Made by a program: the position numbers and the translations under genes
Source: Methanothermobacter thermautotrophicus
GTDB taxonomy: Archaea > Methanobacteriota > Methanobacteria > Methanobacteriales > Methanothermobacteraceae
Assembly: GCF_014889545.1 (NCBI RefSeq)
Contig: NZ_QKOF01000001.1
Span: 1 to 64,000, forward strand
Direction of reading: 5' to 3'
Length of the DNA stretch: 64,000 bases
In this document: in pieces, positions 31,992-41,513 of the stretch
Position numbering within the stretch: position 1 is the stretch's first letter
Layout of the letters: each line of letters opens with the position of its first letter
Notes under the pieces: generated by a model
What the model was told of the DNA's origin: nothing
Database searches by the model: none
Seen by the model: the letters and a program-made list of their open reading frames with translations, nothing else

Positions 31992-32759
31992 TTGATAGAG
32001 AAAGATTTTGTCGTTGAAGGTCTCAGAAGGACAAGGATAGACGAATTCCTCGAAAAGGAACTTGAGAGGGCAGGATACGGTGGCATGGATGTCCAGGTCA
32101 CACCGATGGGTACAATGGTTGTGGTCTACGCTGAGAGGCCAGGTATGGTCATCGGACGCGGCGGTAAGACAGTGAGGGCCATAACACAGAAACTAAAAAA
32201 CAAGTTTGACCTTGAAAACCCCCAGGTTGAGGTCAAGGAGGTTGATGTCCCTGAACTCAACCCCAAGATAATGGCCCACAAGATAGCTGCAATGCTCCAG
32301 AGGGGCATGCACTTCAGGAGGGTTGCCTACACCACAATGAGGAGGATAATGGCTGCAGGTGCCCAGGGTGTCGAGGTCACCATTTCAGGTAAGATAAGGG
32401 GTGCCCGTTCAGCCACAGCAAAGTTCACTGATGGTTACATAAAGAAATGTGGTGAACCCTCAGTCAAGCATGTCCGGGAAGGATTTGCCACTGTACAGCT
32501 CAAACCCGGTGTTCTCGGAGTGTATGTACGTATAATGCCTCCTGATGTTGTTCTGCCTGACAAGGTTGAAATAGAGGCCCCAAGGGTCACTGAAACTCCT
32601 GCAGAGGAAACCTCCGAAGCCTCAGAGGTTGTTGAGGACCTTGAAGATCTGGAAGAGATTGAAGACCTTGAGGAGGTCGAGGATCTCGAGGAGGTTGAGG
32701 ACCTGGAAGACACTGAGGCAGAGAAGAAGGACGCAGATGGTGAAGAATCTGAAAAATAA
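31992..32759 (+). CDS. rps3: 30S ribosomal protein uS3 with acidic C-terminal tail
   Basis: Protein of 255 residues from TTG 31992. An N-terminal KH domain (GRGGKTVRAITQKLKNKF) is followed by the S3 C-terminal domain (GAQGVEVTISGKIRGARSA) to about residue 200. The last 55 residues are an acidic tail of repeated EDLEE/VEDLEE units ending in GEESEK. S3 lines the mRNA entry channel; the tail is an addition, longer than the short tails usual in archaea, and likely disordered and solvent-exposed. Base pattern and frame continue cleanly, so it is not a frameshift artefact. Confidence 0.97.
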   Translation: MIEKDFVVEGLRRTRIDEFLEKELERAGYGGMDVQVTPMGTMVVVYAERPGMVIGRGGKTVRAITQKLKNKFDLENPQVEVKEVDVPELNPKIMAHKIAAMLQRGMHFRRVAYTTMRRIMAAGAQGVEVTISGKIRGARSATAKFTDGYIKKCGEPSVKHVREGFATVQLKPGVLGVYVRIMPPDVVLPDKVEIEAPRVTETPAEETSEASEVVEDLEDLEEIEDLEEVEDLEEVEDLEDTEAEKKDADGEESEK

Positions 32760-32806
32760 TATATATGGACCTGATTCATATCAGTGAATAATAGAAAGGG
32801 ATTGAA

Positions 32807-33001
32807 ATGGCGATACTTAGGAGCGAAGAGATAAGGGAAATGGATGGGGAGGAACTCCAGAAGAAACTGGATGAACTCAAGGCAGAATACGCCCGATACA
32901 TTTCCAAGAGCGCTGCTGCCGGGATCCATGAGAACCCCGGTAAGATGAGGGAAATCCGAAGAACAATAGCCCGTGTTCTCACCATCATGAATGAAAAATA
33001 G
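32807..33001 (+). CDS. rpl29: 50S ribosomal protein uL29
   Basis: Protein of 64 residues, a two-helix hairpin (AILRSEEIREMDGEELQKKLDELKAEY; NPGKMREIRRTIARVLTIMNEK). It binds near the exit tunnel beside uL23. AAAGGGATTGAA precedes the ATG. Confidence 0.96.
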   Translation: MAILRSEEIREMDGEELQKKLDELKAEYARYISKSAAAGIHENPGKMREIRRTIARVLTIMNEK

Positions 33002-33013
33002 AAGGAGAAATAA

Positions 33014-33319
33014 ATGAAAATCTGCGATGTATGTGGTCTTCCGGAAGAACTTTGCGTCTGTGAGGAAATAGCACGCGAAGTTCAGACACTAAAGGTCTAC
33101 ACAGTGAGGCGAAGATTCGGTAAAGTGATGACCATCATTGAGGGCATCGATGAACACGATATAGACATAAAGGAGCTCACTAAGATACTGAAGGCAAGAT
33201 GTGCCTGCGGAGGCACAGCCAAGAAAGGCCAGATAGAACTTCAAGGGGATCATAAGAAGAAGGTCAAGGAAGTTCTGGCGGATATGGGCTTTTCATCAGA
33301 TACAATCGAGATAAGGTAG
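33014..33319 (+). CDS. translation initiation factor aIF1 (SUI1)
   Basis: Protein of 101 residues of the eIF1/SUI1 fold. An N-terminal zinc-knuckle-like set of cysteines (C4, C7, C14, C16) precedes the core ([37 protein letters not shown]). It acts in start codon selection on the 30S subunit. It is placed between uL29 and RNase P component 1, as in other Euryarchaeota, with gaps of 8-12 nt. Confidence 0.95.
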   Translation: MKICDVCGLPEELCVCEEIAREVQTLKVYTVRRRFGKVMTIIEGIDEHDIDIKELTKILKARCACGGTAKKGQIELQGDHKKKVKEVLADMGFSSDTIEIR

Positions 33320-33327
33320 GGGTTACC

Positions 33328-33609
33328 TTGATAACCCCCCGGAATATTTTCAGGCATGAGCTTATTGGCCTTTCTGTGAGAATAACCAGGAGTGTTCACA
33401 GGGACATTCAGGGAATATCAGGAAGAGTCGTGGATGAAACCAGGAATACCCTTAGAATCGAAATGGATGACGGACGGGAAATAACGGTTCCAAAGGGAAT
33501 AGCCGTCTTCCATTTCAGAACACCGCAGGGTGAACTTGTTGAGATTGATGGTAGAGCTCTGGTGGCTCGTCCTGAGGAAAGAATAAAGAAGAAATTTAGA
33601 AAACCATAG
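33328..33609 (+). CDS. rnp1: ribonuclease P protein component 1 (Rnp1, p29/Rpp29 homologue)
   Basis: Protein of 93 residues with the Sm-like p29 fold: [43 protein letters not shown] and a basic end KKKFRKP. It binds the specificity side of the RNase P RNA and helps tRNA 5' maturation. Start TTG 33328, 8 nt after the aIF1 stop, within GGGGTTACC. Rnp1 is encoded next to uS17, linking tRNA processing with ribosome synthesis. Confidence 0.94.
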   Translation: MITPRNIFRHELIGLSVRITRSVHRDIQGISGRVVDETRNTLRIEMDDGREITVPKGIAVFHFRTPQGELVEIDGRALVARPEERIKKKFRKP

Positions 33610-33619
33610 TGGTGATAGA

Positions 33620-33940
33620 ATGGTCGGCATTGATGTTCCAGAACCTAAATCTAAATGTAGTGATCCTAACTGTCCTTTCCACGGTGACCTCCCCATCAGG
33701 GGTCAGATACTGGAAGGAACCGTAGTCAGTGACAAGGCAGAAAGGACAGTGACTGTTGAAAGGAGTTTCTACAAATTTATACGCAAATATGAACGATACG
33801 AGAAGAGGAAATCCAAGATAAAGGCCCACAAACCTGACTGCATAGACGTCAGGGTAGGGGATACAGTGAAAATTGCTGAATGCAGACCCCTCAGCAAGAC
33901 CAAGAACTTCGTGGTTGTCGAGGTGAAGGGGGAAGAGTAA
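33620..33940 (+). CDS. rps17: 30S ribosomal protein uS17
   Basis: Protein of 106 residues. [21 protein letters not shown] starts the OB core; [18 protein letters not shown] is the conserved S17 end. The archaeal N-terminal part contains two cysteines (CSDPNC). GGTGATAGA precedes the ATG. Confidence 0.97.
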
Positions 33941-33941
33941 G

Positions 33942-34340
33942 ATGAAGGCAATAGCATCCAAGGTTACCAGGGCATTACCTGTAGGGGCCAGACTCCAGTG
34001 CGTCGACAACACCGGTGCAAGGGAAGTCGAGATAATATCAGTCAGGGGATACAAGGGTGTGCGCAGGAGACTTGCAGCAGCAGGTGTTGGCGACATGGTC
34101 GTTGTCTCCGTGAAGAAGGGAACAGTTGACATGAGGAGAGAGGTCCTCAACGCTGTTATTGTAAGGCAGAAAAAGGAATACAGAAGGCCCGACGGATTGA
34201 GGGTGAAATTCGAGGATAACGCTGCAGTTATAGTGAGCCCTGAGGGAGTCCTCAAGGGTTCCGAGATAAGGGGTCCTGTTGCAAAGGAAGCTGCTGACAG
34301 GTGGCCCAGTGTGGGAAGCGCAGCAAGCATAATAGTGTAA
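33942..34340 (+). CDS. rpl14: 50S ribosomal protein uL14
   Basis: Protein of 132 residues with [20 protein letters not shown] and [13 protein letters not shown], both conserved. Located at the subunit interface. Starts one base after the uS17 stop (TAAGATG), with GGGGGAAGAG as binding site. Confidence 0.97.
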
Positions 34341-34350
34341 GGGTGATAGA

Positions 34351-34704
34351 ATGTCAAAACAGCCCAGAAAGCAGAGGAAGTACATTTATGAAGCACCATT
34401 ACACGCTCGTCGAAAGATGATGAGCGCAAATCTCAGCAGGGAACTCAGGGAAGAATATGGTAGAAGGTCCCTGCCAATAAGGAAGGGAGACAAGGTTGAG
34501 ATTCTGAGGGGTGACTTCAAGGGACATGAAGGTAAGGTCGAAAGGGTGGACCTCAAGAGGTACAGGGTCTACGTGGAAGGGGCCACAATACAGAAGGTTG
34601 ATGGGACAACAGTCTACTTCCCGCTACACCCATCAAACCTGAGAATAGTTGACCTCAACCTTGATGATGAGAAGAGAATTAAAATCTTAGAACGGAAGGG
34701 ATAA
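34351..34704 (+). CDS. rpl24: 50S ribosomal protein uL24
   Basis: Protein of 117 residues, KOW-domain protein: [23 protein letters not shown] then [12 protein letters not shown]-terminal arm basic ([21 protein letters not shown]). An assembly initiator of the large subunit. GGTGATAGA precedes the ATG. Confidence 0.97.
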   Translation: MSKQPRKQRKYIYEAPLHARRKMMSANLSRELREEYGRRSLPIRKGDKVEILRGDFKGHEGKVERVDLKRYRVYVEGATIQKVDGTTVYFPLHPSNLRIVDLNLDDEKRIKILERKG

Positions 34705-34706
34705 AA

Positions 34707-35435
34707 ATGGCAATAATGGCATCAAGAAAACATCTTAAACGTTTCAAATCACCGGTTCACTGGCCAATTCATCCCAAGGAATACAAATGGACCGTTAAAC
34801 CATCTCCAGGTCCCCACGCAATTGAGAAATCACTGCCACTCATGATAATTGTGAGGGACATCCTGAAGATTGCAGACAATGCAAGGGAAGCCAGGAAGAT
34901 AATAAACAGTGGAGATGTCCTGGTGGATGGAAGGCCAAGGAAGAACTACAAGTTCCCGGTCGGATTCATGGACGTTGTCAGCATACCCAGGACAGGAGAC
35001 GTCTACAGGGTGCTCCCCGATGAAAGGGGAAGGCTGGTTCTGCACCCCATAGACGAGGAAAACGCAGGCTTCAAGCTCTGCAAGATAGTGAACAAGACAA
35101 CCATTAAGGGTGGCAGGACCCAGCTCAACCTCCATGACGGCCGTAACTATCTCTCAGAGGATGAATTCAGGGTGGGAGACGTTGTAAAGCTCTCAATACC
35201 TGAACAGGAAATCCTTGAGAGGATACCCTTTGAGAAGGACAGCCTCGGCCTTGTTACAGGAGGACGGCACACCGGTGAAATAGGCAGGATCAAGAAGATA
35301 AACATAACAAGGTCTTCAATGCCAAACACAGCTGTCATCGAGACAGGCGCAGGAAAAACATTCCTGACACTCAAGGACTACGTTTTCGTCATAGGAAAGG
35401 ACGAGTCAGTGATCTCACTTCCAGGAGGGAAATAG
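34707..35435 (+). CDS. rps4e: 30S ribosomal protein eS4
   Basis: Protein of 242 residues, with an S4-type RNA-binding segment (about 40-90: ADNAREARKIINSGDVLVDGRPRKN) and a KOW-like C-terminal part (GLVTGGRHTGEIGRIKKI). Absent from bacteria. Starts 2 nt after uL24; ATG 34716 (MASRKHLKRF) is a possible alternative start. Confidence 0.97.
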   Translation: MAIMASRKHLKRFKSPVHWPIHPKEYKWTVKPSPGPHAIEKSLPLMIIVRDILKIADNAREARKIINSGDVLVDGRPRKNYKFPVGFMDVVSIPRTGDVYRVLPDERGRLVLHPIDEENAGFKLCKIVNKTTIKGGRTQLNLHDGRNYLSEDEFRVGDVVKLSIPEQEILERIPFEKDSLGLVTGGRHTGEIGRIKKINITRSSMPNTAVIETGAGKTFLTLKDYVFVIGKDESVISLPGGK

Positions 35436-35942
35436 ATGAACCCGATGGAGGAAGTACGGATATTCAAGGTCACCCTCAACATAGGTGTTGGTGAAGGCGG
35501 TGAAAAGCTTGCAAGGGCCGAGAGGCTCCTTGAAGAGATGAGCGGCCAGAAACCAGTGAGGACACACTCAAAGGTCACCAACCCTGAATTCGGTATAAGG
35601 AAGAAACAGCCCATCGCATGCAAGGTCACCCTCCGTGGTGAAAGGGCCGAGAAGGTACTCAAAATGTTCCTTGAGGGAATAGGTAACAGGTTAAAGGCCA
35701 GCCAGTTCGATGAGTATGGTAACGTTTCGATGGGTATAGATGAACACATAGACATACCTGGAATGAAATACGACCCTGAGATAGGGATCTTCGGTATGAA
35801 CCTTTCTGTCACCTTTGAGAAGCCAGGCCACAGGATAAGCAGGCGAAGGATACAGCGCAGGAAGGTTCCCCAGAAGCACAGGGTCAGCCGCGAAGAGGCA
35901 ATCGAATTCATGAAGGAAAAATTCCAGGTTAAAATAGTCTGA
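35436..35942 (+). CDS. rpl5: 50S ribosomal protein uL5
   Basis: Protein of 168 residues that contacts 5S rRNA and P-site t[41 protein letters not shown] and GISRRR-like basic end ([17 protein letters not shown]) are typical. The ATG directly abuts the eS4 stop (TAGATG), with GGAGG inside the eS4 end. Confidence 0.97.
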   Translation: MNPMEEVRIFKVTLNIGVGEGGEKLARAERLLEEMSGQKPVRTHSKVTNPEFGIRKKQPIACKVTLRGERAEKVLKMFLEGIGNRLKASQFDEYGNVSMGIDEHIDIPGMKYDPEIGIFGMNLSVTFEKPGHRISRRRIQRRKVPQKHRVSREEAIEFMKEKFQVKIV

Positions 35943-35953
35943 AGGTGATTGTA

Positions 35954-36097
35954 TTGCCAAGGAAATATGGAAAGGCATCAAGGAAATGCTCAAGATGCGG
36001 GGATCACTCTGCCCTCGTCAGGAGATACGGGTTAATGCTCTGCAGGCAGTGCTTCAGGGAACTCGCACCTAAAATAGGGTTTAAAAAGTACAACTAA
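35954..36097 (+). CDS. rps14: 30S ribosomal protein uS14, zinc-binding form
   Basis: A small gene of 48 codons: TTG 35954 preceded by AAGGTGATT, stop TAA 36095-36097. The 47-residue product [16 protein letters not shown]... has the C+ zinc form, with C12 and C15 (CSRC) and C30 and C33 (CRQC). It binds the 30S head near uS3 and uS10 and ends GFKKYN, the invariant S14 C-terminus. Confidence 0.95.
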   Translation: MPRKYGKASRKCSRCGDHSALVRRYGLMLCRQCFRELAPKIGFKKYN

Positions 36098-36111
36098 AAG
36101 AGGTGTTTACT

Positions 36112-36504
36112 GTGACTCTTATGGATCCTCTTGCAAACGCCCTGACCAACATAAGGAACAATGAGATAAGGGGTAACGTTAAGTGCAGGATAACCCCCGC
36201 CTCAAAGCTTATAGGGCGAGTGTTAAGGACAATGCAGAAGGAAGGATACATCGGTGAATTCGAATACGTTGACGACGGCAGGGCCGGGAAGTTCATAGTT
36301 GAACTTGAGGGAAACATAAATCACTGCGGAGTTATAAAACCCAGGCACGCTGTTAAGAAGGACGAATTCGAGAAATTTGAAAAGAGATACTTGCCAGCTA
36401 AGAACTTCGGGATAATAATAGTATCAACCCCTGAGGGGATAATGACCCATAAAGAGGCCAAGGACAGGGGTATTGGCGGTAGACTGCTGGCATACGTCTA
36501 CTAG
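36112..36504 (+). CDS. rps8: 30S ribosomal protein uS8
   Basis: Protein of 130 residues, the usual archaeal length, starting [16 protein letters not shown] at GTG 36112 with AGAGGTG 6 nt upstream. A GTG at 36103 is part of that site and is rejected. The C-terminal [20 protein letters not shown] carries the conserved helix 21-binding residues. Confidence 0.97.
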   Translation: MTLMDPLANALTNIRNNEIRGNVKCRITPASKLIGRVLRTMQKEGYIGEFEYVDDGRAGKFIVELEGNINHCGVIKPRHAVKKDEFEKFEKRYLPAKNFGIIIVSTPEGIMTHKEAKDRGIGGRLLAYVY

Positions 36505-36512
36505 GTGATAAC

Positions 36513-37046
36513 ATGGTTCTAGCAGCTCTAATCCGGGAAGAGATACCCATCCCTGATGGTGTGGATGTCACCATCGATGGTGGCGTCACAGTTAAGGGCC
36601 CCAAGGGCGAACTTTCCCGAAAATTCAACCATTCAGAGATATCGATGGCTGTTGAAGACGATAAGGTGGTCCTCGAGGTTAAATTCCCGAAAAAGAAGGA
36701 TAAGGCCATGATAGGAACTGTCAGGGCCCACATAAGCAACATGATAACAGGTGTTACCGAGGGCTTCAGATACCGCATGAAGATCGTTTATGCCCACTTC
36801 CCGATGAGTGTGAAGGTGGCAGGGGATAAGGTTGTCATTGAGAACTTCCTCGGTGAACGCCACCCCAGGACCGCAAGGATCGTTGGTGACACAAAGGTCC
36901 AGGTCAAGGGCGACGAGGTTGAGATAACAGGTATCAACAAGGAGCACGTGGGACAGACCATGGCCAACATCGAACAGGCCACCAGAATCAAGGGAAGGGA
37001 CCCAAGGGTTTTCCAGGACGGCATATACCTTGTGAGCAAGGAATAG
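36513..37046 (+). CDS. rpl6: 50S ribosomal protein uL6
   Basis: Protein of 177 residues made of two related domains ([20 protein letters not shown] and [23 protein letters not shown]). Near the factor-binding centre. GGTGATAAC precedes the ATG, 8 nt after uS8. Confidence 0.97.
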   Translation: MVLAALIREEIPIPDGVDVTIDGGVTVKGPKGELSRKFNHSEISMAVEDDKVVLEVKFPKKKDKAMIGTVRAHISNMITGVTEGFRYRMKIVYAHFPMSVKVAGDKVVIENFLGERHPRTARIVGDTKVQVKGDEVEITGINKEHVGQTMANIEQATRIKGRDPRVFQDGIYLVSKE

Positions 37047-37059
37047 GGACGGTGATTCG

Positions 37060-37386
37060 ATGAGGAAAAAATTTAAAAGACAGGAATACGCCCGATACAA
37101 GAAATTAGGGGAAAAATGGAGGAGGCCCAAGGGCAGAACAAGCAAGATGAGGAGGTACGAGAAGGGTAAACCTGCGATGCCTGCAATCGGCTACAGGAAA
37201 CCAAGGGAAGTCAGGGGTCTCCACCCATCAGGATACGAGGATGTCCTGGTTTCCAACATGGAGGAACTTGAGGCACTGGACCCTGAAAAACAGGCTGCAA
37301 GAATAGCTTCAGCAGTGGGTACCAGAAAGAAAAACCTGATGCTTGAGAAGGCAAGGGAACTTGGCATCAAGGTTCTCAACCCGTAG
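37060..37386 (+). CDS. rpl32e: 50S ribosomal protein eL32
   Basis: Protein of 108 residues: [21 protein letters not shown], then [20 protein letters not shown], the eL32 signature. Shorter than eukaryal homologues, as normal for archaea. Followed by a 111-nt gap with hairpins and a possible promoter, the longest gap inside this stretch of r-protein genes. Confidence 0.97.
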   Translation: MRKKFKRQEYARYKKLGEKWRRPKGRTSKMRRYEKGKPAMPAIGYRKPREVRGLHPSGYEDVLVSNMEELEALDPEKQAARIASAVGTRKKNLMLEKARELGIKVLNP

Positions 37387-37390
37387 AGGA

Positions 37391-37419
37391 GGACTGGAAG
37401 GGGCCTTATTTTCCAGTCC
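37391..37419 (+). promoter_or_regulatory. hairpin between eL32 and eL19 genes
   Basis: Perfect 9-bp inverted repeat GGACTGGAA (37391-37399) / TTCCAGTCC (37411-37419) with an 11-nt loop, starting 5 nt after the eL32 stop. It may be a processing site, attenuator or 3' end. Confidence 0.5.
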
Positions 37420-37429
37420 AGCGAAAAAA

Positions 37430-37478
37430 CTTTTTAAGGGGATGCCCGGAATTTTTCGGGTTTATCAGCAAATGCTGA
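37430..37478 (+). promoter_or_regulatory. possible internal promoter and leader of eL19
   Basis: CTTTTTAAGG (37430-37439) in an A/T-rich stretch is TATA-like; a start near 37462 would precede the palindrome TCAGCAAATGCTGA (37465-37478). AAGGAGG then precedes ATG 37498. Confidence 0.4.
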
Positions 37479-37497
37479 ATACAAGGAGGTTTCTTGA

Positions 37498-37944
37498 ATG
37501 AATCTTACTACTCAGAAGAGATTAGCTGCAGATATACTCAAGGTAGGGGTTAACAGGATATGGATAGACCCTGAAAGGATAGATGAGGTTTCAAGGGCAA
37601 TAACAAGGGACAGTGTGAAGCAGCTAATAAAGGATGGCGCAATAAAGGCCAAACCCAAGAAGGGCATAAGCAGCTACAGGTCAAAGAAGATAGCCCAGCA
37701 GAAGAAGAAGGGACGAAGAAGGGGACCTGGAAGTATAAAGGGTGCGAAGGGTGCCAGAAGACCCAAGAAGGATGAGTGGATGACCACCATAAGGGCACTG
37801 AGAAAGGACCTCAAGGAGATGAGGGACAACCGCGAAATAAACAAGAGCACCTACCGTAAACTATACAAGATGGCCAAGGGCGGAGCCTTTAAGAGCAAAT
37901 CTTACATGAAGACCTATGCCCGGGACCACGACATGCTCAGGTAG
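37498..37944 (+). CDS. rpl19e: 50S ribosomal protein eL19
   Basis: Protein of 148 residues, helical and very basic: MNLTTQKRLAADILKVGVNRIWIDPERIDE at the start, then SYRSKKIAQQKKKGRRRGPGSIKG. Binds at the subunit interface in archaea. AAGGAGG lies upstream. First gene after the hairpin-containing gap. Confidence 0.97.
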   Translation: MNLTTQKRLAADILKVGVNRIWIDPERIDEVSRAITRDSVKQLIKDGAIKAKPKKGISSYRSKKIAQQKKKGRRRGPGSIKGAKGARRPKKDEWMTTIRALRKDLKEMRDNREINKSTYRKLYKMAKGGAFKSKSYMKTYARDHDMLR

Positions 37945-37955
37945 GAGGGATTTGA

Positions 37956-38534
37956 TTGGCACATGGACCAAGATACAAGCTGGCATTTAGAAGAAGAAGG
38001 GAAGGTAAAACTGATTACCGGGCCCGCTACAAAATGGTAGAAACAGGTAAATCAAGGTTCGTCGTCAGGATAACGACATATCATGTCATTGCACAGATAA
38101 TCAACGTGGGCAGGGACGGAGATGAGACACTTGTCTCAGCCCACTCAAAACAGCTCCAGAAGATGGGATGGCTTGGAGGCACAAGCAACACAGCAGCAGC
38201 CTACCTCACAGGTTACCTGTGCGGTAAGAGGGCCCTGAAGGAGGGTATAGATGAGGCAGTCCTCGACATAGGACTAAGACCAGCCATCAGGGGCTCAAAG
38301 GTATTCGCTGCACTCAAGGGGGCTGTTGACGCAGGACTCAGTATACCGCACGGTGAATCAGTGCTGCCCGATGAATCAAGAATCAGGGGAGAACACATAA
38401 GGGAGTACGCAGAATCCCTTGATGAGGAAGAACTCAGGAAGAGGTTTTCAAAGTACCTTGAAAGGGGTCTTTCCCCTGTGGATCTGCCGGAACACTTTGA
38501 TGAAATCAAAAAGAGAATAGATGAAGAGGTATGA
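37956..38534 (+). CDS. rpl18: 50S ribosomal protein uL18
   Basis: Protein of 192 residues, the archaeal/eukaryal long form of the 5S rRNA-binding protein. [28 protein letters not shown] and [15 protein letters not shown] are conserved. Start TTG 37956 after AGGAGGGATTTGA. The stop overlaps the region of the uS5 start. Confidence 0.97.
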   Translation: MAHGPRYKLAFRRRREGKTDYRARYKMVETGKSRFVVRITTYHVIAQIINVGRDGDETLVSAHSKQLQKMGWLGGTSNTAAAYLTGYLCGKRALKEGIDEAVLDIGLRPAIRGSKVFAALKGAVDAGLSIPHGESVLPDESRIRGEHIREYAESLDEEELRKRFSKYLERGLSPVDLPEHFDEIKKRIDEEV

Positions 38535-38536
38535 TT

Positions 38537-39181
38537 ATGAACTTCAACATGGAGGAATGGGAGCCAAGGACACAGCTGGGACGCCTTGTAAAGGAGGGTG
38601 TCATAACAAGCATCGATGAGATCTTCGAAGAGGGACACCCCATAATGGAACTTGAGATAATCGATGCACTGCTTCCTGACCTTGAGGAGGAGGTCATCGA
38701 CGTCAACCTTGTCCAGAGGATGCACAAGTCAGGGAGAAAGGTTAACTTCAGGGTTATAGTTGCAGTTGGTAACAAGGATGGATACGTTGGACTTGGACAG
38801 GGTAAGGCAAGGGAGGTTGGCCCTGCCATCAGGAAGGCAGTTGACGATGCAAAGTTCAACATAATAAAGGTCAGAAGAGGATGCGGTGACTGGGGATGTG
38901 TCTGTGGAAGGGAACACACTGTACCCTTCAAGGTCTCCGGTAAGAGCGGAAGTGTCCGCGTGACCCTCATACCAGCACCGGGTGGTGTTGGACTTGCAAT
39001 AGGTGACGTGGGCAAGACCATAATGAGACTTGCGGGTATAGACGATGTATGGTCACATACACGCGGACAGACACAGACCACAGTTAACTTCGCCAGGGCA
39101 ACCTTCGACGCCCTCAAACAGCTGAGCAAAGTAAAGGCAAGCGAGAAGGACCTTAAGAACCTCGGTGTTTGCAGTACCTGA
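38537..39181 (+). CDS. rps5: 30S ribosomal protein uS5
   Basis: Protein of 214 residues, with RNA-binding domain [27 protein letters not shown] and core [19 protein letters not shown] 38537 is 7 nt after GAGGT; the ATG at 38531 overlaps the uL18 stop and sits too close to that site. Confidence 0.97.
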   Translation: MNFNMEEWEPRTQLGRLVKEGVITSIDEIFEEGHPIMELEIIDALLPDLEEEVIDVNLVQRMHKSGRKVNFRVIVAVGNKDGYVGLGQGKAREVGPAIRKAVDDAKFNIIKVRRGCGDWGCVCGREHTVPFKVSGKSGSVRVTLIPAPGGVGLAIGDVGKTIMRLAGIDDVWSHTRGQTQTTVNFARATFDALKQLSKVKASEKDLKNLGVCST

Positions 39182-39193
39182 AGGTGATTCTAG

Positions 39194-39652
39194 ATGTTCG
39201 CAGTAGTAAGGGTAAGGGGATCAGCAGGTGTTCGAAGGGACATAGCTGACACCATGGAAATGTTAAGACTCAACAGGATAAACCACGCCGTCCTGGTTGA
39301 GGACACACCCAGCTACCTTGGCATGCTCCAGAAGGCCAAGGACTACATAACCTGGGGTGAAGTCGACCAGGAAACCCTGACAGCCATGATAAGGAAGAGG
39401 GGAAGACTCGTCGGGGGAGAGAGGATAACCGATGAGTACATAAATGAGAAAACCGCTTACGGTTCAATTGATGAGTTCGCTGCAGCCGTCTTCAAAGGCG
39501 AGATTAAACTTGAGGAAGCAGGAATAAAACCTGTATTCAGACTGCACCCCCCAAGAAAGGGATATGAAGGTGTGAAAAAGGCCTTCAATGAGGGTGGAAG
39601 CCTCGGATACCGCGGCGAAAAGATAAATGACCTTTTGAAGAGGATGATCTAG
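39194..39652 (+). CDS. rpl30: 50S ribosomal protein uL30
   Basis: Protein of 152 residues, the long archaeal L30: [32 protein letters not shown], then a C-terminal extension ending [35 protein letters not shown] precedes the ATG. Confidence 0.97.
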   Translation: MFAVVRVRGSAGVRRDIADTMEMLRLNRINHAVLVEDTPSYLGMLQKAKDYITWGEVDQETLTAMIRKRGRLVGGERITDEYINEKTAYGSIDEFAAAVFKGEIKLEEAGIKPVFRLHPPRKGYEGVKKAFNEGGSLGYRGEKINDLLKRMI

Positions 39653-39665
39653 GGAGGAATCACTC

Positions 39666-40106
39666 ATGATCAGGAAAAGACGAAAGATCACAAGGATGAG
39701 GGGCTCACGCACCGTCGGTGGAGGATGCTCCAAGAAGAGGAGGGGAGCAGGTCACCGCGGTGGTAGAGGACAGGCAGGTGGGCACAAACACCACTGGACA
39801 TGGATAGTCAAGTATGACCCAAAACACTTCGGTAAATATGGCTTCAAGAGGCCCCAGAAACTCATAAAGAGGCTGGAAACAGTTAACCTGGCCTGCCTGG
39901 ATGAAATGATACCTGAACTCCTTGAGAAGGGAGTTGCATCTGAGAAGGATGGAATGGTGTTACTGGATGTTCGCGACCTTGGATTCGAGAAGGTCCTTGG
40001 AAGCGGGAGGATCACAAGGCCCGTCCATCTGAAGGCATACGAGTTCTCCAGGAGCGCAACCGAGAAGATCGAAGAGGCTGGAGGAAAGGCTGAAGTCATA
40101 GAGTAA
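39666..40106 (+). CDS. rpl15: 50S ribosomal protein uL15
   Basis: Protein of 146 residues with the glycine/arginine-rich N-terminus (KRRKITRMRGSRTVGGGCSKKRRG, GHRGGRGQAGGHKHH) that threads into 23S rRNA. Last r-protein before SecY, as in the bacterial spc operon. Confidence 0.97.
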   Translation: MIRKRRKITRMRGSRTVGGGCSKKRRGAGHRGGRGQAGGHKHHWTWIVKYDPKHFGKYGFKRPQKLIKRLETVNLACLDEMIPELLEKGVASEKDGMVLLDVRDLGFEKVLGSGRITRPVHLKAYEFSRSATEKIEEAGGKAEVIE

Positions 40107-40130
40107 ACCGGCTGACAAGGAGTGGAGCAG

Positions 40131-41492
40131 TTGAAGGAAAAATTTGAACCCCTATTCTCAGTCCTCCCCCAGGTAAAGTCACCTGGTTACAGGGTACCCT
40201 TCAGGGAGAAACTCAAATGGACGGGTATAATCCTCGTACTGTATTTCTTCCTGGCCCAGATACCCCTCTATGGTTTGAGTGCAAATGCTGTGGACCAGTT
40301 CGCCCAGCTAAGGGCAGTGCTCGCAGGAAACTTTGGTTCAATACTCACACTTGGTATAGGTCCAATAGTATCAGCATCAATCATACTTCAGCTCCTGGTA
40401 GGGGGTAAGATCCTTAAACTTGACCTTTCAAGGCATGAGGATAAGGCGTTTTTCCAGGGACTGCAGAAGCTCCTTGCCATGGTATTCACATTCTTCGAGG
40501 CCCTGATATTTGTACTCACAGGGTCACTGGCACCATCAGCTCCACAGTTTGCCTGGATCCTCATACTCCAGCTCACCATCGGAGGTATACTCATAATATT
40601 CCTTGATGAGGTGGTTTCTAAGTGGGGATTCGGCAGTGGTGTTGGACTCTTCATTGCAGCGGGTGTATCCCAGGAGATAATAGTGGGTGCCTTCAACCCG
40701 CTCTCAGCACCCACCCAGCCAGGGGTGCCTGCGGGTAGAATAACAGGTTTCCTCTACCTGCTGTTCACAGGACAGTCACCGGACTTCCAGTACTATGTGC
40801 TACCTGTGCTGGCCCTCATAGGTGTGTTCCTGGTGGTTGTATATGCAGAGAGTATGCGTGTTGAGATACCCATATCCATGGGTGGAGGTAAGAGGCTATC
40901 AAGGGGTGCTGTTGGAAAGTATCCCCTCAGGTTTATCTATGCGAGTAACATGCCAGTTATACTCACAAGCGCCCTCCTCCTCAACGTCCAGCTCATGGCC
41001 ACAGTCTTCCAGAAACTTGGATACCCCATACTGGGTACCGTCAGCAATGGACAGGCAGTTGACGGGCTGGCATATCTCCTGACAGCTCCCAGATCAATAG
41101 ACGCCCTCATACTCGACCCCTTCAAGGTTATATTCTATGCAGTTGTATTCATCGGTCTCTGCGTCCTCTTCGCCTGGCTGTGGGTTGAGATAAGTAACAT
41201 CGGCCCGAGGCATGTTGCAAACCAGCTCTATCAGATGGGTATGCAGATACCTGGCTTCAGGAGCAGCAGGAGCCAGTTTGAGAAGATACTTAAACGCTAC
41301 ATACCCACCATAACCATACTTGGCGGGGCATTTGTGGGGCTCCTTGCATTCGTGGCCGACCTCACGGGTTCACTTGGCGGAGGAACAGGTGTACTTCTCA
41401 CTGTGGGTATAGTTTACAGACTCTATGAGGAGATAGCCCAGGAACAGCTCATGGACATGCACCCGATACTTCGAAGCTTCCTGGGTGATTAG
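40131..41492 (+). CDS. secY: preprotein translocase subunit SecY
   Basis: Sec61alpha-type pore protein of about 453 residues with ten membrane helices. Near the N-terminus, PGYRVPFREKLKWTGIILVLYF shows the family start, and the plug region LYGLSANAVDQFAQLR follows. Start: TTG 40131, 8 nt after AAGGAG. GTG 40122 overlaps that site but would only add three residues. It provides the channel used by the secreted proteins encoded elsewhere in the window. Confidence 0.96.
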   Translation: MKEKFEPLFSVLPQVKSPGYRVPFREKLKWTGIILVLYFFLAQIPLYGLSANAVDQFAQLRAVLAGNFGSILTLGIGPIVSASIILQLLVGGKILKLDLSRHEDKAFFQGLQKLLAMVFTFFEALIFVLTGSLAPSAPQFAWILILQLTIGGILIIFLDEVVSKWGFGSGVGLFIAAGVSQEIIVGAFNPLSAPTQPGVPAGRITGFLYLLFTGQSPDFQYYVLPVLALIGVFLVVVYAESMRVEIPISMGGGKRLSRGAVGKYPLRFIYASNMPVILTSALLLNVQLMATVFQKLGYPILGTVSNGQAVDGLAYLLTAPRSIDALILDPFKVIFYAVVFIGLCVLFAWLWVEISNIGPRHVANQLYQMGMQIPGFRSSRSQFEKILKRYIPTITILGGAFVGLLAFVADLTGSLGGGTGVLLTVGIVYRLYEEIAQEQLMDMHPILRSFLGD

Positions 41493-41513
41493 AACTAAAT
41501 TGGAAGTGGTACC

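Noticed and set aside
32591-32759. Acidic tail of uS3 as a frameshift artefact
   Set aside because: The tail is in frame, repetitive and ends with a stop followed by a normal gap and the uL29 binding site; other frames there contain no ribosomal protein sequence.
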